Shown in pieces: positions 16,448 to 16,678 of a stretch of DNA of 16,678 bases. Every line of letters begins with the position of its first letter. The stretch's first letter is position 1. The translations under genes and the position numbers were made by a program. The notes under the pieces were generated by a model that was given only the letters and a program-made list of their open reading frames with translations, did no database searches and was not told where the DNA came from. The DNA is taken from contig JAAYQB010000091.1 in assembly GCA_012519525.1 (NCBI GenBank), positions 1 through 16,678 of the forward strand, written 5' to 3'. Source of the stretch: Bacteroidales bacterium (GTDB lineage: Bacteria > Bacteroidota > Bacteroidia > Bacteroidales > WCHB1-69).

Positions 16448-16484
16448 TGACACTAAAAACTGTCAAAATGTCTGCCTGTCTGTT
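16448..16484. repeat. Cluster of TGTC-type repeats with 8-bp spacing (possible operator upstream of groES)
   Basis: TGTCAAAA, TGTCTGCC and TGTCTGTT follow head to tail at 16461, 16469 and 16477, giving TGTC every 8 bp three times. The first also forms a dyad with TGACA at 16448-16452 (TGACA-N8-TGTCA). Further TGTC/CGTC/AGTC words occur at 16397, 16417, 16424 and 16428. This fits a multimeric regulator-binding site, possibly for heat-shock control of groES, about 170 bp downstream. Confidence 0.45.
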
Positions 16485-16493
16485 TTACATAAT

Positions 16494-16523
16494 TATAGGC
16501 TTATTTATCATGAATAGCCTATA
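16494..16523. repeat. 8-bp perfect inverted repeat (TATAGGCT / AGCCTATA)
   Basis: TATAGGCT at 16494-16501 and AGCCTATA at 16516-16523 are exact reverse complements with a 14-nt spacer. No T tract follows directly, so it is not a standard terminator. It lies between the TGTC cluster and groES and could be an operator; the evidence is the symmetry alone. Confidence 0.35.
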
Positions 16524-16649
16524 CATTAAGTATTTAATCTATGTTTTTTTTATTTATTCGATAAAATCAAGTATAGTTGGCATAAAATTAGTATAATAAG
16601 CAATGACAAAAAAATATTAATTTTCAAAAACATAAAAAAAAGAAAAAAT

Positions 16650-16678
16650 ATGAAAGTAAATGTAAAACCATTAGCAGA
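16650..16678 (+). CDS. groES: Co-chaperonin GroES, first codons only (runs off the window)
   Basis: ATG at 16650 opens a frame reading MKVNVKPLA followed by an incomplete GA codon (Asp or Glu). This matches the near-invariant GroES start, K-x-KPLxDRV, where the N-terminal strand forms part of the heptamer barrel. The upstream leader is A-rich (AAAAAAAAGAAAAAAT), as expected for a strongly translated Bacteroidota gene. Only nine full residues are visible, so the call rests on this motif and would normally be followed by groEL. No CIRCE element (TTAGCACTC-N9-GAGTGCTAA) is present in the upstream region. Confidence 0.75.

Larger units (their letters stand above)
16198..16649. other. Divergent intergenic region of about 450 bp between the beta-propeller gene and groES
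   Basis: Very A+T-rich, with no convincing gene; the open frame at 16396-16596 has no family resemblance and no start context. It holds a candidate minus-strand promoter (16339-16346), a 7-bp inverted repeat ATTTACA/TGTAAAT (16272-16278 and 16297-16303) that would lie in the propeller gene's leader, a cluster of TGTC repeats (16448-16484) and an 8-bp inverted repeat (16494-16523). The last about 50 nt before the groES ATG are almost all A and T, as usual for strong Bacteroidota leaders. Confidence 0.6.

Noticed and set aside
16577..16593. Sigma-54-like promoter (TTGGCATAAAATTAGTA) before groES
   Set aside because: The -24 GG is present but the essential GC of the -12 element is replaced by AG, so it does not meet the sigma-54 consensus.
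16396..16596. Open frame of 66 codons upstream of groES
   Set aside because: It overlaps the repeat cluster and the inverted repeat, has low-complexity A+T-rich composition and resembles no protein family; chance opening is more likely.
16198..16649. CIRCE/HrcA operator expected upstream of groES
   Set aside because: No TTAGCACTC / GAGTGCTAA inverted repeat or near match was found on either strand.
1..16678. CRISPR arrays, insertion sequences, phage genes or integrase sites
   Set aside because: No spaced direct-repeat array, transposase, terminal inverted repeats or att-like duplication of the tRNA 3' end was seen.

Overview
The window looks like a chromosomal segment from an A+T-rich member of the Bacteroidota, most likely Bacteroidales. 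The reasons are type IX secretion system (T9SS) C-terminal sorting domains on two secreted proteins, a PorV/PorQ-family outer-membrane protein, a TonB-dependent receptor ending in phenylalanine, and A-rich gene leaders without clear Shine-Dalgarno sites. Promoter -7 boxes of the form TAnnTTTG also fit. All ten stop codons visible in the window are TAA. The assignment rests on reading the translated proteins, not on a database search.

Region 1 (1-7132, + strand) is a tight three-gene surface operon: the C-terminal part of a TonB-dependent receptor (its start lies left of the window), a 1524-residue secreted protein of unknown function with a C-terminal Ig-like fold and PNP motif, and a PorV/PorQ-like beta-barrel. 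In the T9SS, PorV is the shuttle that delivers CTD-bearing cargo to the surface attachment complex. A dedicated PorV paralogue beside one giant secreted protein and a TonB receptor suggests a self-contained export, display or uptake module. This is the least understood part of the window.

Region 2 (7133-10896, + strand) is a compact, mostly housekeeping cluster: greA, a HIT-family hydrolase, a family 2 glycosyltransferase, recR, and a polytopic metal exporter of the ArsP_2/putative manganese transporter type. A perfect 11-bp hairpin sits just before greA.

Region 3 (10897-11180) carries a tRNA with a CAU anticodon behind a good Bacteroidota-type promoter. It is followed at once by an intrinsic terminator that points the other way and serves the minus-strand genes.

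Region 4 (11181-16197, - strand) is a two-gene operon of secreted T9SS cargo. It is transcribed first through a 952-residue beta-propeller (BNR/sortilin-like) protein and then a C10-family (streptopain/interpain-like) cysteine peptidase with two CUB-like domains. Both have signal peptides and T9SS sorting domains.

Region 5 (16198-16678) is a roughly 450-bp divergent intergenic region with a candidate minus-strand promoter, a cluster of TGTC repeats with an 8-bp period, and an 8-bp inverted repeat. It leads into the first codons of what appears to be groES at the right edge.
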